64,000 nucleotides of DNA from the NCBI GenBank assembly GCA_964036665.1, contig OZ038529.1:18112060-18176059 (forward strand). Direction: 5' to 3'. Both the position numbers and the translations under genes were made by a program. This DNA comes from Gordius sp. MW1 (lineage: Eukaryota > Nematomorpha > Gordioida > Gordea > Gordiidae). Under the pieces are notes generated by a model, which was not told the origin of the DNA, ran no database searches, and saw nothing but the letters and a program-made list of their open reading frames with translations. Below, piece by piece: positions 62,317-64,000 of this stretch (the first letter of the stretch is position 1; every line of letters starts with the position of its first letter).

Positions 62317-64000
62317 TTTATCACAACCCAATTCAAATGCAACATAGAGATTGGGATATAAAAATTTAAATACTAAAAACTTATAGACATTATTCATATC
62401 GCTGTTTATTTTCTCTTTACAAAAATATAGATAACGCTGTATATCCCCTATATTTTCACTTTCCATTTTTTGGTTATATTTTTTCACTATTTAATTAATA
62501 TATTATATTTATTTGTGTTTACAGGAACTACTGGTGCAACAAATTACTACCACACAACAATGGTAACCTCCAATTCGGGGGGGGGGGCACTTTTTTTTTT
62601 ACTAATTCTTAGGATACTCCCTTTAATACCGGCGCCTATGTAATTTTGATTAAAATAATGCATCGGTGTTTTGGGCACAATTTTGTCCTACCAATACCAC
62701 GCTGGAAATAACATAATCGAGGTGCAACAATCAACTATTTTAACCTCTTAAAACTAACCTCGGGCAAGTGTCGGAAAGCTGTGAGCAAGCTGCCACTACC
62801 TGGTTGCTATTGCGATGAAAACCTCGACGCCTCCTACACTCTTACAATCAACGATTGCAATGTCTGCCGACCACTCACATTATAAACTGCTCCTTATGGC
62901 CGTAAAACAATTCAACGTAATCACAACAACATTAATACCTACATAGCCTCTTTTAATGGGCAAGGACTTAGGTAACTAAGGCAACAGATGCATGACACAA
63001 ATCGAACAACATTTCATCGGACGGTTGCTCTGACATCTATTACCATCAACATTCTCACCTGAACCTTTTAAGCTGTTGGCCTATTGTGATTCCAATTTGT
63101 ATATAAAATCATCGCACATATCTATTTATACATTGGATAAACTATCATACATATCAACACCCTGCTTAACTATCACTCGACCATAATCACTGACAATCAG
63201 GCATGCTATGAGGGCTGGAAAAGATAAAAAGATATTTTAATACACTGCCACCTCCCTGATATCGTGCAGCAACAACACCGTACCTAAAGCAAACAAACTA
63301 TCTCTTTCTTTACTATCGTCAACCACAATTGATTCCATTCCACTCATCACCAAGTCTGATCGCTAAGTTCACTAGATTTGTTTGAAATTATTTATAACAC
63401 TCCGTTTAGACGCGGGGTGATATTTGGTGCGTTGACAATTCTATGTAATACAATAACAACCTGATAATAAACTCAGACAATTTAATATTATGGCGGTTAA
63501 ATATATCTTCGAAAATTGCAATAAATCCATTTTATCATATATTATATATGGAATCTATCCCTATTGATCCTGCATTCCAAATACGTATTTGTATATCCCT
63601 CAAATGATCTGCTATCATCATCACTACTAATCAAAGCAAACTGAATCCTCTACTAATTTACCTGGAAACTCTTCAAAAACTCTTCACAAACACACAAATA
63701 ATGAAAACAATCAACCCAATTAATTACATCACAACTTACTATTCAAAGCATACTGAATCCTCCATTTAGTAACCTCAAAACCCTTCACTGTCAGTATTTC
63801 AATTATTTATACATTTCTTATCACTACTTTATTAACTTCCATATTTTTAAAATTTTTGTTTTGTTTAATCAACACATATTTAGACCTAAATTTAAATACC
63901 CAAACATTTAAATTATATAAATAGGAATCTTTTAACATAATTAGAACCAACCTTTACAATATGCAATCTCATATCTTTTACAAAATAATTTATCTAAACA
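62317..64000. other. no recognised gene; old coding-like debris
   Basis: From 62520 to 63370 the DNA is CA-rich and less AT-biased than its surroundings. One frame at about 62715-62885 reads a 50-residue Cys-containing peptide (PGCYCDENL, NDCNVCRPL) bounded by stops. I cannot name it. A G-run at 62577-62588 resembles the internal G-tracts of the local MITEs but lacks their ends. The rest is AT-rich with nothing visible. Confidence 0.35.

Overview
This is an AT-rich animal nuclear window with introns, widely spaced genes and very many transposons. Two genes are clear, both on the minus strand. The first is an Antennapedia-class Hox gene, CDS 14619-17389 in two coding exons. The second is the catalytic part of TGS1, the cap trimethylguanosine synthase, in five exons between 51556 and 55645; its N-terminus is not found. 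YPWM plus an Antp-type homeodomain, GT-AG introns and the transposon mix indicate a bilaterian invertebrate. An arthropod is my best guess, but the sequence does not settle it.

Layout. 1-14600: AT-rich DNA peppered with a short hAT-type MITE that has ends of the type CATGGGCGTAGCC and makes 8-bp target duplications (TSDs). 14619-17408: Antp. 17409-25200: more MITEs and a few doubtful exons. 25260-28110: a decayed minus-strand RTE-like LINE carrying two MITEs. 28506-30656: a foldback element with a 1.29-kb hAT inserted in its loop. 30657-37470: AT-rich DNA with one fragment of a second retroelement family (34281-34910). 37473-41640: a plus-strand RTE-like LINE split by a hAT at 39003. 41918-48240: a nest of LINE fragments, hAT elements and MITEs. 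48725-51100: two tail-to-tail reverse-transcriptase relics split by another hAT. 51556-55645: TGS1. 57711-62311: a complete, young LTR element that encodes zinc knuckles and a retropepsin but no reverse transcriptase. 62317-64000: no recognisable gene.

The two genes are unrelated in function: Antp is a patterning transcription factor, and TGS1 hypermethylates snRNA and snoRNA caps. TGS1 lies about 34 kb upstream of Antp with no other homeobox between. That, together with the heavy transposon load, suggests a loosened or broken Hox cluster. Transposon ends and TSDs were read by eye, and several insertions can be ordered in time from their nesting.
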